DNA of 64,000 bases. It comes from Terfezia claveryi (Eukaryota; Ascomycota; Pezizomycetes; Pezizales; Pezizaceae). The stretch covers positions 1 through 64,000 of the forward strand of contig WHUX01000141.1 of NCBI GenBank assembly GCA_015179025.1, written 5' to 3'. Both the position numbers and the translations under genes were made by a program. How positions within the stretch are numbered: the stretch's first letter is position 1; each line of letters starts with the position of its first letter. The notes under the pieces were generated by a model, which was given only the letters and a program-made list of their open reading frames with translations, made no database searches and was not told the DNA's origin. Shown here one piece after another: positions 45,230 to 56,539 of the stretch.

Positions 45230-45850
45230 CACTAGCTGGATTATACCCTTAATGATAATTAGTCATACCGTGACGATACAAGAGGTTGTTCATGCTACCA
45301 GTCATTAAAGATCTCAGTGCCATCACCTTGTAGTTTCCGTAAAATGCCCTTGATTGCCTTGTTATCTCTGTAGGAAAAGAAGTAACTGGAAAATACATCA
45401 TCTTCTTATTCACTCGATGGTCACTCAAACCAATCTGGAGCAAGAGTAGCCCCTTATCTTATTGGTACATTAATCAGCGGATCTAGTCCCGCTGCAAGTA
45501 CCCAAGGGCCAACGCTGCCGTCAAAATGAAACGATCTAGTTATACGGTTAGCACCGATATTTACTGTAGGGAGAATGGAGTGGTCACTTACTTCGCGAGT
45601 GAATGGCATCGTCAAGGTGATTCGCATTCGTTAAACGACGACCGTCGGTGTATACACCCACAAACAAAAATGTCGACATCCCACCGAGGACGGCTTGTGG
45701 GATGGACATGAGAGCTGCCGCAAATTTCGAGAACATCCCCTGCACGCTCAGACAATGGGATTAAGATTGCATGGGAGTTGATGGTAACATTACCGACATA
45801 ACCAAAAAAGGCAACAATCATATCCAGCCTAGGCAAAATGGTTTAATGGC
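45230..45850 (-). pseudogene. UapA-like purine permease relic
   Basis: Minus-strand segments match the C-terminal third of nucleobase-ascorbate transporters: AGYDCCLFWL (about 45835-45800), then, after an intron-like gap (GTAATG...GTGCAG), GMFSKFAAALMSIPQAVLGG and MSTFLFVGVYTDGRRLTN (about 45742-45630). Further on come RFILTAALALG (about 45530), GATLAPDWFE (about 45450) and YRDNKAIKGILRKL (about 45375). Stop codons and frame changes interrupt it. Intact proteins carry xanthine and uric acid across the plasma membrane. No 5' part was found. Confidence 0.72.
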
Positions 45851-45869
45851 ACTCTATCAAAAACAACTG

Positions 45870-46860
45870 TTACCCTCAATGTGATATGAAAAAAATTCCT
45901 GTGCAGTTAGTTACCCTCAAATCCCACTACAGGAGGCTGTTACCCTCAATTTGGATATATGGACAACGTGGGACCCCCGCCAGGAACCCGCGGAATTCAA
46001 GAATCTTCCAGTTCGATGGAAACTTATGTGCGCTAAGGTGCTTGGCTCGCTCTCTGTATTTTTAAAAAAAAAAAAAAATACTACATAGCTCTCCTGGTTA
46101 ACCTATGGGGTACCACACCGGATTTCGTAGTTGGGAACCATCATGATGGGCTTGCAGGATGAAGTCCTACGTCATCTCCGTCCGCTAAGTACCCCTTTTA
46201 ATTCACAGAAAGTCAAGTAGCTAGAGGCTCTACTCGATCCTGATACTACAAGGCTTGGCTCGCTGGATGCAGTACCCCTACCTTTCCTAACCTTTTGTGT
46301 ACATATTGTGTTATAATTAATCCCGGGTTTAAGAAACTCCAAGCTGGTGCCGGGCAGTTTTCTAGGCTCCACAAGGTGGTTCTAAATTTGGCACAGAGTC
46401 CCAGAGTAGTGCGTAGAGGCAACGGCGTTCTTTGGGAAATAAAGATCATCATACATATAGTTGCATATGCGATGTATCGATTACCTTGATTTGATGGGAG
46501 CGTTTGACTAATTTCGGCTTTTCATATGTAGTGGCGGGGGAAGGCCCGAGATCTCAAGGGCTCGTCTAGGAGGAGCGTCAAGCTGAGCTGTATTCGCACA
46601 TATCATAACTCGAATGGCAGATGTTAAGGCATTTTCTTTTCTTTTCAAGGCTCACCCGTGCATCCATAGAAAATCCTCCAAATGGGCCTCTTTATGAAGG
46701 GGAGGGGGGTGGGTATGAAATAGTTTGCGGCTATACATATTAGCATTTTAATCTATTCTAGTAATCTATAGAACCAATAACTCCAACCCTAAACCCATAT
46801 ACATATATCATAGTTGTTACCTAAGTAACGCAAGAAAATACTCAAGGAAGTACTTTACAC
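45870..46860. other. Spacer with short repeats
   Basis: gttaccctcaa occurs three times (about 45871, 45911, 45941). An A-run at about 46060-46078 could be a retroposon tail. No gene is supported; the last part is probably the 3' UTR of the minus-strand gene ending at 46861. Confidence 0.4.
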
Positions 46861-48132
46861 TCACTTCCCCAGTTCAAAAACCAAGCCATCAGCGTCTACA
46901 TCGACATAAATAGCTACTATCTTCTTCCCACCTAGTACTTTCGTGTAATCCGCAACAAGCCAAGCTGTGGGCGAACCATTGCCGCTACCCAAAAATCTCA
47001 AGAACCACGCCTTGTGGGCTTCATACGTGAGTTTGTAAACTGCAGAACCCGGTTTTACTGGCTTGAAACCCGAGCTCGCATCACATGTAACGAGTTCTAA
47101 GAATTCTTCAATAAGCGGTGCTGTTTGTACATGAACGACGTTATCGTGGATAATCCATTTTAACCCTGAGGCCGGCTTCCCCCCCTTCTGACAAGCCTCA
47201 ACCCATTCCTTGATGAGAACATCTGAAAATCTGAGAGCGTACGTTGTAATCTTATTTTTTTCTCCATTACTCACGTCCTGCACAACAATGACTCCTTTCG
47301 TAGGTAGATAGGAATCTAGATACTTCATTGTCCTTTTATCACTAGCAAGCCCACTCCAACGGTCTTGTTCGTTGGTAACTGCCTTGGAAATGAAGGGTTC
47401 TTTATCCGAAAGACCTATGAGACTTTCAACATCGGTCTGAAGTGATGGCTCGATGTCCGAGTCTAGATTAACATATTTTCCCGTGATGAAAGCCGCACTC
47501 AGTGCTTCCTGAGTCATTTTGTCACTCAACGGTGATGCTCTTCTCTTCGCCTCGATCTTGTCATAGAGGACCTGTGTACGTCGGAATAATTTGCGCTGGG
47601 CTGGCCGGGCTGCTCCAGGTTTTGCAACACCAGATGTAGTCTTTTTTGGACCCCCAACCGGCTTCTTGTTAAGAGGGCAAGAAAGAGGCTTTTTCTTCTG
47701 TCCACCATTGATGGGTTTTTTTGTGATGGGCTTTTTCTTCTGCCCACCATTGACGGGTATTTTTGTGGTGGGCTTTTTCTTCTGTCCAACATTGATGGGT
47801 TTTTTTGTGATGGGTTTCTTCTGTCCACCATTGATGGGTTTTTTTGTGGTGTGCTTTTTAGTAGCAGGATTTTTCCCAGTGGTAGCCCGTTCCTCAAGTT
47901 GAATATCAACGGATAATTTGTGGCTGGCATCAGGCGCACCTAGATCTCTAGGCCATAGGGTACTACCAGCATCCCGCCGCAGCGCTGTCAGACTGGCGAG
48001 ATCATTTTCATCCAATTCGTGGGTTTGTGCCGTTGAGTCTTCGAGGTGGCCTGGGTTCGGGTGAGCTCGAGCATTCCCGAGATTTACTGTCACAAGCAAA
48101 GTAAGAAGGGGTAGGAGATAACAATTCTTCAT
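46861..48132 (-). CDS. Secreted protein with Lys/Pro/Gly repeats
   Basis: An intact intronless frame of 423 residues. Residues 1-23 form a clear signal peptide (MKNCYLLPLLTLLVTVNLG, then NARA) with a plausible cut after NARA. A short acidic region follows, then a basic repeat (about 95-150) with units such as KKPITKKPINGGQ. From about 180 a globular part extends to the end and contains scattered Trp and Cys. I recognise no catalytic family; the C-terminal domain might be a lineage-specific fold. Secretion plus a variable repeat is a layout seen in cell-wall proteins and effectors, but the role is inference. The ATG is well placed, and its upstream region carries a 108-bp minisatellite. Confidence 0.8.
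   Translation of the reverse strand: MKNCYLLPLLTLLVTVNLGNARAHPNPGHLEDSTAQTHELDENDLASLTALRRDAGSTLWPRDLGAPDASHKLSVDIQLEERATTGKNPATKKHTTKKPINGGQKKPITKKPINVGQKKKPTTKIPVNGGQKKKPITKKPINGGQKKKPLSCPLNKKPVGGPKKTTSGVAKPGAARPAQRKLFRRTQVLYDKIEAKRRASPLSDKMTQEALSAAFITGKYVNLDSDIEPSLQTDVESLIGLSDKEPFISKAVTNEQDRWSGLASDKRTMKYLDSYLPTKGVIVVQDVSNGEKNKITTYALRFSDVLIKEWVEACQKGGKPASGLKWIIHDNVVHVQTAPLIEEFLELVTCDASSGFKPVKPGSAVYKLTYEAHKAWFLRFLGSGNGSPTAWLVADYTKVLGGKKIVAIYVDVDADGLVFELGK
47683..47850 (-). repeat. Coding minisatellite, 13-14 residue unit
   Basis: On the plus strand, ttgatgggtttttttgtgat-like blocks recur every 39-42 bp. They encode (T/I)TKKPIN(G/V)GQKKKP units, four copies, in the secreted protein. Confidence 0.88.
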
Positions 48133-48246
48133 GATTGGAAGAGCTCGAGGGTCTGGTGACAGGCAGTGGTATATTCCAGAAATCGATTACCAAGGCCAGG
48201 GTTGGGCTGCAAGCTGGAATGAAGAGAAAATAAAGAGTGGTATATA

Positions 48247-48536
48247 TTGAAGTGAAAGGTTTGCTGTCGGCTTCGACGTCCACAATGCAGATACCAGCTC
48301 TACTTGTGGATTGATGTGTATGAAGAAAAACAAAATAGTGGCTGTATATATAAATTGAAGTGAAAGGTTTGCTGTTGGCTTCGACGCTCAGGATGCAGAT
48401 ACCAGCTCTACTCGCTGATTGATGTGGATGAAGAAAAACGAAAGAGTGGCGGTCTATATAGATTGAAGTGAAATGTTTGCTGTTGGCTTCGACGTGCACA
48501 ATGCAGATACCAGCTCTACTTGTTGATTGATGTGAC
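48247..48536. repeat. 108-bp minisatellite upstream of the secreted protein gene
   Basis: ttgaagtgaaa followed by tttgctgt(c/t)ggcttcgacg starts at 48247, 48355 and 48463, exactly 108 bp apart. About 2.7 copies end near 48536. It lies 115-400 bp upstream of the ATG at 48132, so probably in the promoter or 5' UTR. Each unit contains a TATA-like tatata stretch. Confidence 0.92.
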
Positions 48537-48539
48537 TGC

Positions 48540-49179
48540 CTGTTTAGTGACCTGGGTGAATGATACTGAAAAACACATTCCACAGAAGATGAACGAAGGG
48601 GTATATATATACTGTGACATACAGTCTATTCAGAGAGTATGGAGGATGCATAAAAGGTGCATACAAACCTGCGGCACGTTCCTGCATATGGGGAGAGAAT
48701 TGGGCTATTGTGAGATTGGGAGAGGGGGGTTTTCCGGTGGCCCCGTAGCCCCAGGCGTTTATGTATGTCTATTTCAAGTTCTTCGTCAGCCTGATATAAA
48801 CCACAGTAATGGTATGAGTTTCAATTAAGCGCATAATCAGACTACAATTTCTTACCCTACATGATGGTCTGTGCAGGCTATTCAGCACCACTGATGTCCA
48901 ATAGCTCAGTGGATATAGGGATAGAATATTGTCCATTCACTACCGCAGGAAATCTGAGCGTCAGGCTGATGCTTAAATATAGTCCATGATTTGAATTGGA
49001 GTATCCTAGGGTACGATATCAAATTGGAGGTGGCGTTGTCTATAGACACTGGGCTGGGAAACTATTCATAGGCGTTAACGCTCATAATCGATATGATACT
49101 GACAGCATATATTGCTGCAGTTTCCATGTATAGTGGCTTAGATACATTTGTGCTCTGACCAGGTATTAGCTAGAACAGA
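48540..49179. other. Spacer
   Basis: No gene, RNA or repeat was recognised; short frames only. Confidence 0.4.
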
Positions 49180-49478
49180 TACCGTAGTAATTGGCAATTA
49201 ACGCCCCCCCTATATTTAGAGTTCTTGGGTGCGCTAGGCCAGATGGACTACGACTCAACCACCAGCCTGATCTTTTGGCTGATACTAATCTAGCTAGAAC
49301 TTCTGTAGTCTGGCGGAACTTCTGATGCTATGGCACTGTCCCTCCTTAGTACCTAACTACACATAGATAGCGTTACATATGTACTTAAGATATATGTAGA
49401 ATAGTTAGACTTACACTCTCTAAATATAGGGGGGGCGTTATGTGAGAAGGGGGGCGTTAATTGCCAATTACTACGGTA
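49180..49478. mobile_element. MITE, 295 bp, TA duplication
   Basis: It begins CCGTAGTAATTGGCAATTAA at 49182 and ends with the exact complement at 49476, flanked by TA (49180-49181, 49477-49478). The inverted ends are about 28 bp, and a second inner inverted pair (ccccccctatatttagag / ctctaaatataggggggg) lies just inside. There is no coding capacity. The TA target suggests a Tc1/mariner-type origin. Confidence 0.85.
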
Positions 49479-50857
49479 AAACCTTGTGTATGCTGTCCAG
49501 CACAGCAAAATACGCCTTTAACCTGCATGCAGTGCGATCATTCATCGTTGTACCAACGAGGTTATGCCCTCAATTTAACCAAATTGCGAAAACGGTGGTC
49601 AGCTGTCGAGGTTGAGTGTATGCATATCCGTATTCACTCACTAGGCATATGCACAGGCATGATTCAGTCTAGGTGCCATCTCAACGCCGTTCCCAGCTTA
49701 CCTCCTCCCAGCTCACACCCGCCGTCAATAGTCGTATGAATGGCACTCTATAAGTCGGAGGCTTCGGTTTCCTTTCGCGCTTGCGAATACTATCTCCGGT
49801 CTTTGTGATCGCGATATCCATTAGATCAACACTGACAATTTCCCACGTCCCCCACTTCTTCCTAATTTCTCCAGTTCCGAGACCGCTCAGCTAGCCGTGT
49901 AAGGAACCTCACAAGACGGGCTAGCGCTGGACACTGTACATGGATAACTAGATGAGGAAGGACCAGACAGAAGTACACCTGTATATTAGAGGAGGGGATC
50001 CCTCGAGAGAGGAGATCTCCAGGCAAGATAGATAGAATTCACGACATATAGGTTTTACTGTCTTACAGCCGTTGACCTCGTACCAGTTGCATGATGTTTC
50101 CATCGCTCTACCGGCCATCTTTTTACTCATTCGGGTGTTGAGCAAACCTAGACTCCTTTCGAAGCTCATGCAACATGGATGCAACCTTAGTTAAGCCTCG
50201 TCCACTCACTTCGGAATTACCTCGAAGTATTGAGCTCTGCTGTCGCGGAGACCTACCCCGCTTAGAGTCATCCTGTCGAGCCTATTAGATTCCTACATCC
50301 AGCCTGACCGGCTTTGACCGGCTTTTAGATGAACTTATTCCAGGGTGTTGATGTTTTTAGTATTTTCGCAAAGTTGGCATGATTTTGTGTATGTAATAAT
50401 AGCGACAAAGTTGGCACAGATATTGCGGTTGACTTCGGTGTGTGACTTCGGCGTCGTGTAGTAAGAAGGTATCTCATCTCTTAGCTCCTCCATCTAAGCT
50501 AAACTCCTTTATAACCTCATAGTTACGAGAGGCTTGTAGTCTGGTTGGCACAACACCCCCGTTTGGCGGGGGTGTTAGACTAAGGTTTCGGATGTAGCCA
50601 TGTGGTATGATATGACAGCGGCTGACTTCCGGTGTAAGAAGCTTATCTGAAAGCCTATGACTAAGCTGGCCTATGCACGAAATATATATATGCAGCCATG
50701 TGGTATGCTTTACCCCAGCAGTTGCTTGTATACGGACCTTTCATAAAAGACACATCATCCAACCCAGTAAACTCAGTGTTTGCTTAGAATCCTAACTAAG
50801 CCTCGTAGATTCAAAGTTTTAGCAACCTATAAATCCCATACTTACACGAATTCTATC
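49479..50857. other. Spacer
   Basis: No gene is firmly supported. A stop-free minus-strand stretch at about 49690-49895 (ending RRKRER... type charged text, no ATG) could be an exon relic. One dispersed TAGTCTGGTTGG motif lies at 50537, followed by a hairpin acacccccg/cgggggtgt (50551-50577). Confidence 0.4.
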
Positions 50858-51907
50858 ATGACAGATCCCTCTGCTAGTCCCAACCCACACACCGGCGACG
50901 GCGATACTACCTCGAATAATGATACCAACATTCCGTGCTGGCGACATGGAGTTAATCGAAGCAACAAGCGCTGGGTCATCTGGCAGACCATAGATCGGAA
51001 GCTCTTCCATATCTACTACACAGGGTGCGCAGACATTTTTCTATCTGAGGAGTGGATATCATCACCAGCAAACTGCGCCCTCCCACCTCCACCCAAGTTC
51101 AATATTCTCAATCTCATGCAGTTCAGGAACAAACTAGCAGCAATATATACTCACTCCGACCCATCAAAGCTCCATTTATTTTTTCCAGACACCCTCGAAG
51201 GATGTGCTCAGAAGCGGCCCAGTCTTAACCTCTTCGATGTCATCTACAAAACATTCCTCCCTGGCCCAAAAAACCTGACTTTGATGCGGTCCCGTGGATT
51301 GTTTCCTGTGGGCAGAATTAACTTCAGAGGCCATGTGGACTCCGAATTCAGGTACCATGTACCAACAGAGAAATTTACCATAGCAGAGGTTACAAAGTGG
51401 CATCGAGAATTTGTGAATCAACTCAAGACTCGAATGGCGACACCTCTGACGCCGGAGGAAAGAGAACAAGAGGATTCATCAGTGGTGCATATTTTTGAGT
51501 CTGCGGTATTTAAGGACTCTTTTGAAAAGGTGTTTATTTTCGTTGACCGGATGGAGTCATGGAGGGAGGAGGGAGTATTACTCATCGAGGTACTGCCGTT
51601 GGAGACCGCACAGCTGTGGGCTACACACATTGTGGGCAATCATGAAGCTGCGGGAGCCGGTAGTAGAGGTATAGAGTTGCTGATTGGGGTTGAAGGAGTG
51701 GAAGTGACTGAGCTTCTTGGAGGAGATGGATCTGGATCCGAGTGGAGAGTGTGGAGGCTGAACATAGAGAAAGCAGTGCAAGTAGTGATGGCGTTGCAGC
51801 CGGGGGAGGACTGGATTGCCGGGAAGGAAAATGATTTAATCGTTGAGTGTGGGTGGAATGATAGGGAGGAAAATGGAACAGGAAGGCCGGTCGAGAATAT
51901 TCATTGA
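50858..51907 (+). CDS. Hypothetical soluble protein
   Basis: An intact frame of 349 residues from ATG 50858 (the frame is open further left but without ATG). It has a Ser/Asn/Asp-rich N-terminus (to about residue 27), then a mixed region with many Trp and aromatic residues (WRHGVNRSNKRWVIWQTIDR). There are no membrane helices and no signal peptide. A middle acidic helix (TPEEREQEDSSVVHIFESAV) is followed by Gly-rich text and a hydrophilic end. I do not recognise a family; no introns are needed. Confidence 0.65.
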   Translation: MTDPSASPNPHTGDGDTTSNNDTNIPCWRHGVNRSNKRWVIWQTIDRKLFHIYYTGCADIFLSEEWISSPANCALPPPPKFNILNLMQFRNKLAAIYTHSDPSKLHLFFPDTLEGCAQKRPSLNLFDVIYKTFLPGPKNLTLMRSRGLFPVGRINFRGHVDSEFRYHVPTEKFTIAEVTKWHREFVNQLKTRMATPLTPEEREQEDSSVVHIFESAVFKDSFEKVFIFVDRMESWREEGVLLIEVLPLETAQLWATHIVGNHEAAGAGSRGIELLIGVEGVEVTELLGGDGSGSEWRVWRLNIEKAVQVVMALQPGEDWIAGKENDLIVECGWNDREENGTGRPVENIH

Positions 51908-52644
51908 TGTCATTACGGGTGGTAATTATTCTGCTATACTTACGTATGTTCTTACTATTATATAGTGAGATCTATTGGCTCCTTGGGATCTCTGGCATAC
52001 ATTGTATACAGAGGTTATATATGCTAGTATTTCAGTGCATTGACTAAAATATAGTTATAGAAGAGGAACTGCACATGAGCCTCCCTCCGTCATTGCACAC
52101 GGTTGTGAATATATCAATGAGAAATAATGTGATAAAACCGGGCATAGATATGATTTCCAATTCAATACAAACATAGTTGTTAACCCTTCACCATTAGCCT
52201 GTGATTAATAACCATCGCCTGCTCCAAGCTTTATATCTTATGCACACTGCATGCCAGGGAATCCCTGAGCCAGCAATAATCCTATGTAGATATATACAAA
52301 CTACTTTGATAACTACAGCAACCTACAATGCAGAAAGAGCCAACCATCTGGATTGACTGGCAGAATTGCATCCAGAGACTTCATCTCGTTACTCTCATGG
52401 AGTGCAAAAATTGCGTTCTCTCTATTGATGAGGAGCAACGTTGCAAGCAGGTTTTTTCTACTTTCAAGGACTAGTTCAGTAGGTTTTTTCTATTTGTAGA
52501 ACCACTTTTGGAATTGTGCTTGAGAGAGAATACCCATGATGGTATCTCATGAAAGTATCTCAACGATTATATGCTGTGGGATTAAATTTAAATCAGAGGG
52601 ACTTAATGTGGTCACTTGGTAAGGTAAAAGGTGCCCACGAGTTT
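51908..52644. other. Spacer
   Basis: A 49-codon frame at 52328 (MQKEPTIWIDWQNCIQRLHL start) is the only notable item; too short to call. The first part is the likely 3' UTR of the 50858 gene. Confidence 0.4.
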
Positions 52645-52910
52645 TTAACATTTTGCTCGGGCCTTCTTCGCAGGCGGAGGAGTAGTTGGACTTTCCTCGT
52701 CCTCATCCTCGTCCTCATCTGCTTCGTCGGGGGTGGTACTGGGTTCCTCCTCCTCATCCTCCCCAGGCGCGGCAGGGGGGACGTTGGTGGGCTTCGCGTC
52801 GGGCTGGTAATCTTTGGGGACGGGCTCGAGCGGGAGGCCCTTACTGGCGCGGTAGGTGTTGATGGCGATGTACCATTGGACCATTTGCTGGTGGTGTTGG
52901 GCGAGCCAAA
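52645..52910 (-). CDS. Putative last exon with acidic Thr/Pro tail (fragment)
   Basis: Reading from a TATAG acceptor at about 52911, an open frame gives VWLAQHHQQMVQWYIAINTY followed by a Pro-rich stretch, an Asp/Glu-rich tail (DEADEDEDEDEE) and a basic end KKARAKC before the stop. The sharp start at an AG and the coherent, non-repetitive first 40 residues look like a genuine terminal exon. No upstream exon could be joined, so it may be a gene fragment. Function unknown. Confidence 0.4.
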
Positions 52911-54295
52911 CCTATAAACTCCTCCCGCAACAACTCAGCTGATATAACTAGTTAGTTGAATAGAGGTAGGATTATACTTGTTAGCTAATTTCAGTTTTCC
53001 CTGAAATACATTTTCCATAAACCTGCATATCCAAGCGGCTGTATGTATTTTTGAGTGTATTATACGGAAATCTAGCGTTCCTAGAAATACGAACGTACGA
53101 AGGCATGTGACATGCTGGGTCTGGAATGGGGGTCTACTTTCGAGCATATGTTTTTTTTTTCCAATCATATACTACCATTCAACTCGCTGAGCAGACTACA
53201 ACAAACTAATATGTTCAATTAATACCACTCCCCCAAAAAAAGCCTGCATAACCGCCTTCGAACTTTATATAATTTACATATATTCATGGGGAATTCCCTC
53301 CGGCTCCCCGAAACCTGCCCCATATGTCTTTGATTTGCAGCAAGTGCGTGAAAAACCGCAGAACAAACTCCCAAGAGCAATTTTGTGAGGCATCTAGCGA
53401 AACTCAAAGGTGAGTACGATAATGGTCGTCAAGATTCTGAAAGAGTGTGAAGAGTGGAGTAGGTCAGCGGACCTCAAGCAGATATCTTGTTCAATCTTTT
53501 CAATTTGCCGGTATTCGTCCTGCAAAATATGATAAGAACAGTTCGCGATAAGAGGTGCCTGTCTAAATAATAATACATGCCTGTGTCAAGTCTCGTGGTA
53601 TTGTCAATCGGAGTTGTTCTCCCTTATGCTACGATTGAGGAATACCGGTAGCGTTAGTCACCCTACATTATATATTCGTATTGCAGCTAGGTTCATGCTG
53701 GAGTTTAGAATTTCCTGCTCCGAAAACGGTATTCAGAAGCTTTACTAGCTTCACCATATGCACATAACTTTCTTCCAGCACTTTGATAACTATTGTGTAT
53801 AATATGACGATGAACTAAGTTGAGAATCCACCTTGAGGCCGACGGTGATATATATCAACAATTGCAATTGTAGAAACGGGATTATAAGGCTCAAGTGTAA
53901 CCTTGGATTCTCCGGGGTACTTATATCTTCTTGGTGGTCTGCCGATTCTTTCGTTCAATCGAATAAGTAATCGCCGTATTGATTTTGGTGGAGAGATAAG
54001 CTTTCGCCCACTTCTAAAGCTGCACGATATTTTAATCTAACTACCTCGCCTGCGCTACTGTATATTATTAACAATATGCTATCGGTGTCTAGGCAAACCT
54101 GGCACCCAGTGATCACGTTTTGTCCTAGCGATTACACTCTCCAACACGATCAAGAGAGTTACGTTTACGGTACTCAAGATCAATCTAATCACGCACAGTC
54201 ACTTGAGCGCTTAACCTTCGGAACCAGTGGACTCTAGCAGAGATATTGTGGCTGATATCGATTGAATATAAGCAAAGGTGCGGGGTATTGAAAGG
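52911..54295. other. Spacer
   Basis: No gene, RNA or recognised repeat. Possible upstream exons of the 52645 fragment were sought and not found. Confidence 0.4.
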
Positions 54296-54813
54296 TTACT
54301 GAGCGAGTGGTATCGCTGGGTATAGGATGCAGCGGTGGACTCTTAGTGCAGTGAAGCAGGGTGATGCGAGTGCAAGAGCGAGAAGAGCGTGTGAGTTTGG
54401 GATGTTCGGTCAAGAGTAGACTGTCTTATTGAGTCTATCTAGAGAAGCATATCAATATATGAGTGTCCTGAGAGCTCGTATATATAGAGACGAGATCAGG
54501 GTAAAACGTTCAGAGAAGCAGTCTAAGCTAGCTATCCTAAGTAATACCATGAGTACGCGCAAGCCGTTATGCCAGATGCATGAGTGAGTACGCAAGCAGT
54601 GAAGAGCATTAACTGAAGCAATGAGTATTGGTGCTTAGGCTAGTAAGCGAAGATAGTGAATACATGTGAACAGCAAGTATGAACAACACGTGAAGAAGAA
54701 GAAGAAATAACGCAGAGATCCGTTAGCAGGGTAACAAGCTAGTGCTCACAATAGGTATCAGCAATACATAGCGGAGACTTGACTGTATGCGTAAAGAAAT
54801 GGTCATTTCAACA
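54296..54813. mobile_element. Solo LTR, family A copy 2 (518 bp)
   Basis: It starts TATTGAAAGGTTACTG and ends CATTTCAACA, with a perfect CGGGG duplication (54291-54295 and 54814-54818). It is about 54 bp shorter than copy 1 through small internal deletions. No internal element. Confidence 0.88.
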
Positions 54814-54818
54814 CGGGG

Positions 54819-55563
54819 TAAGGCCAAGCGCACGTACTACCAATTTAAGCTACAATTATCAATGTTTATTCACGTTGATATACCTTAGGTGTCCTTGGCC
54901 TACATAGATGGATAAATACGAATGTATATGTAAGAAATATCGATAGCTGACCGCCCACTGGAATTCAGGTACATGTAAAGCCATAATATTAGATCCTGAA
55001 GGTCAGTTCGATAGCACAGGGAGGTTCGATTGTTTTCAACGAATTGAGATGTCCATCGCCAAAGTGTGACGGTATTGGCCAATCGTTTGTGTATGAAAGG
55101 TTATTATACCTAACTAGGTAGTGGTCGCTGTTTCAGATTTTCATTCATATATCTATGGAGTACGTAATGTTGGTATTGATCAGAAAGCACCAAAGTCATC
55201 CAAAAGATTAAGCAGCTTCAGCTCGAACTCAGGTAGCTCTATGACAAGTATGTAGCTGTGCTAGCACATGCTATAGACTGTGCACAAAAACACCCTAGTA
55301 AGGCAAAGGCAAAGGATTATGGGTGAATGCTGTTACCCTACGGAAGATTAAGTATGTAGCGGGAATTGTGATATGAGAAGGTCATTATTATGGGCCTAGC
55401 AGGTGGTCGTAAAAAGCCATTATTCAAGCAAATGCACGGTTCAAGGTGGCTAGAGCTAATGACAATCGAGTACGGTGTACTCCGTAGTGCCCGAAATGAT
55501 AAATGGGAAAACTTTTCAAATAGACATCAAATTAGCAAAATACCGTATCCACTGGCGAACAAC
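54819..55563. other. Spacer
   Basis: Short frames only; no recognisable gene or repeat. Confidence 0.4.
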
Positions 55564-56114
55564 GGTCCTTGTCAGTTTAATGACATAGGTCAAGCTTATG
55601 CAGTAAAGGTGATATCCGAGCACAATAATACAGTATGTACCACGCAAACTGAGCTACAACGGTCCAGTTTATTGAAAAAGTACACAACCACATCCTCGAT
55701 CAGCCGCAACAATATATTCAAGCTCTTCATCGGAATCCAACTCTTTTTCCCATGCACAAGATTAGGTAGCCATCGTACATGCAGTTGATGGTCATCATTA
55801 CCAGTCGGACAAAGGGAAATACCAGTCTGCTTAAATGCCTTGATAATTGTACCTCGCTTATGTTCATGAAGCCATAACCAGGCAGCTGTCACTGCATGTG
55901 TAATTGCAATTCGGCGATGTCCAATGCTAGTATCTTCATTTGCCAATGTTTCCTCCAGAATAAAACACCTATTTTTGCGCTCGTATACCTAGTGCACTTT
56001 CTCAATAAACTGGACCGTTATAACTCAGTTTGCGGGTATCATTGTGCTCGGATATCACCTTTACTGCATAAGCTTAGCATAAGCTTGACCTATGTCATTA
56101 AACTGACAAGGACC
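55564..56114. mobile_element. Inverted-repeat element carrying a transposase fragment
   Basis: Arm 1 (55564-55686) and arm 2 (55992-56114) are inverted copies of about 123 bp (ggtccttgtcagtttaatga and its complement). Between and partly within them a minus-strand frame (55946-55596) reads WLWLHEHKRGTIIKAFKQTG, then GNDDHQLHVRWLP. This resembles the end of pogo/jerky-type DDE transposases, where IIKSF-x-x-CGI and a following (E/D)DD are typical. The target duplication was not identified. Confidence 0.5.
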
Positions 56115-56539
56115 AGTCTCGCTACAGACGTTTTAGTCAGCGACTGAAACCTTTGCCAAGCTTCGGATTGTTGGTGTCGTCTGAAAAACGCTGGAAACAA
56201 ACCTGAGCGACAACGTATGTGCATCAAATTTGCTAAGAAAACTAAATGCGGCCGCAACCCGCCACTTATGATAATAAATATACAATGCGGCCGCAAAAGA
56301 ATTTTGTGGTGACTTTGCCAAGGCCCAAGGCACGCTAACGTGAGATTGCACTAACGTGAGATTGCACTAACGTCTATTGGGCTATAGCGTGTAGCGAGAG
56401 AGCTGGGCTGTTATTTGTTTATTTGTATTATCCATGCCAATCACTGTAGTCGCAGCTTGGGATAATATTGCACAATCAATCTCAGAGAATACCACCAAAA
56501 GCGCAAACAACGTATTAACCCCTCCTAGACGATAGTGCC

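Noticed and set aside
49690..49895. Stop-free minus-strand stretch without ATG
   Set aside because: It looks exon-like, but there are no convincing splice sites or partner exons.
52328..52477. 49-codon frame
   Set aside because: Too short and without context.
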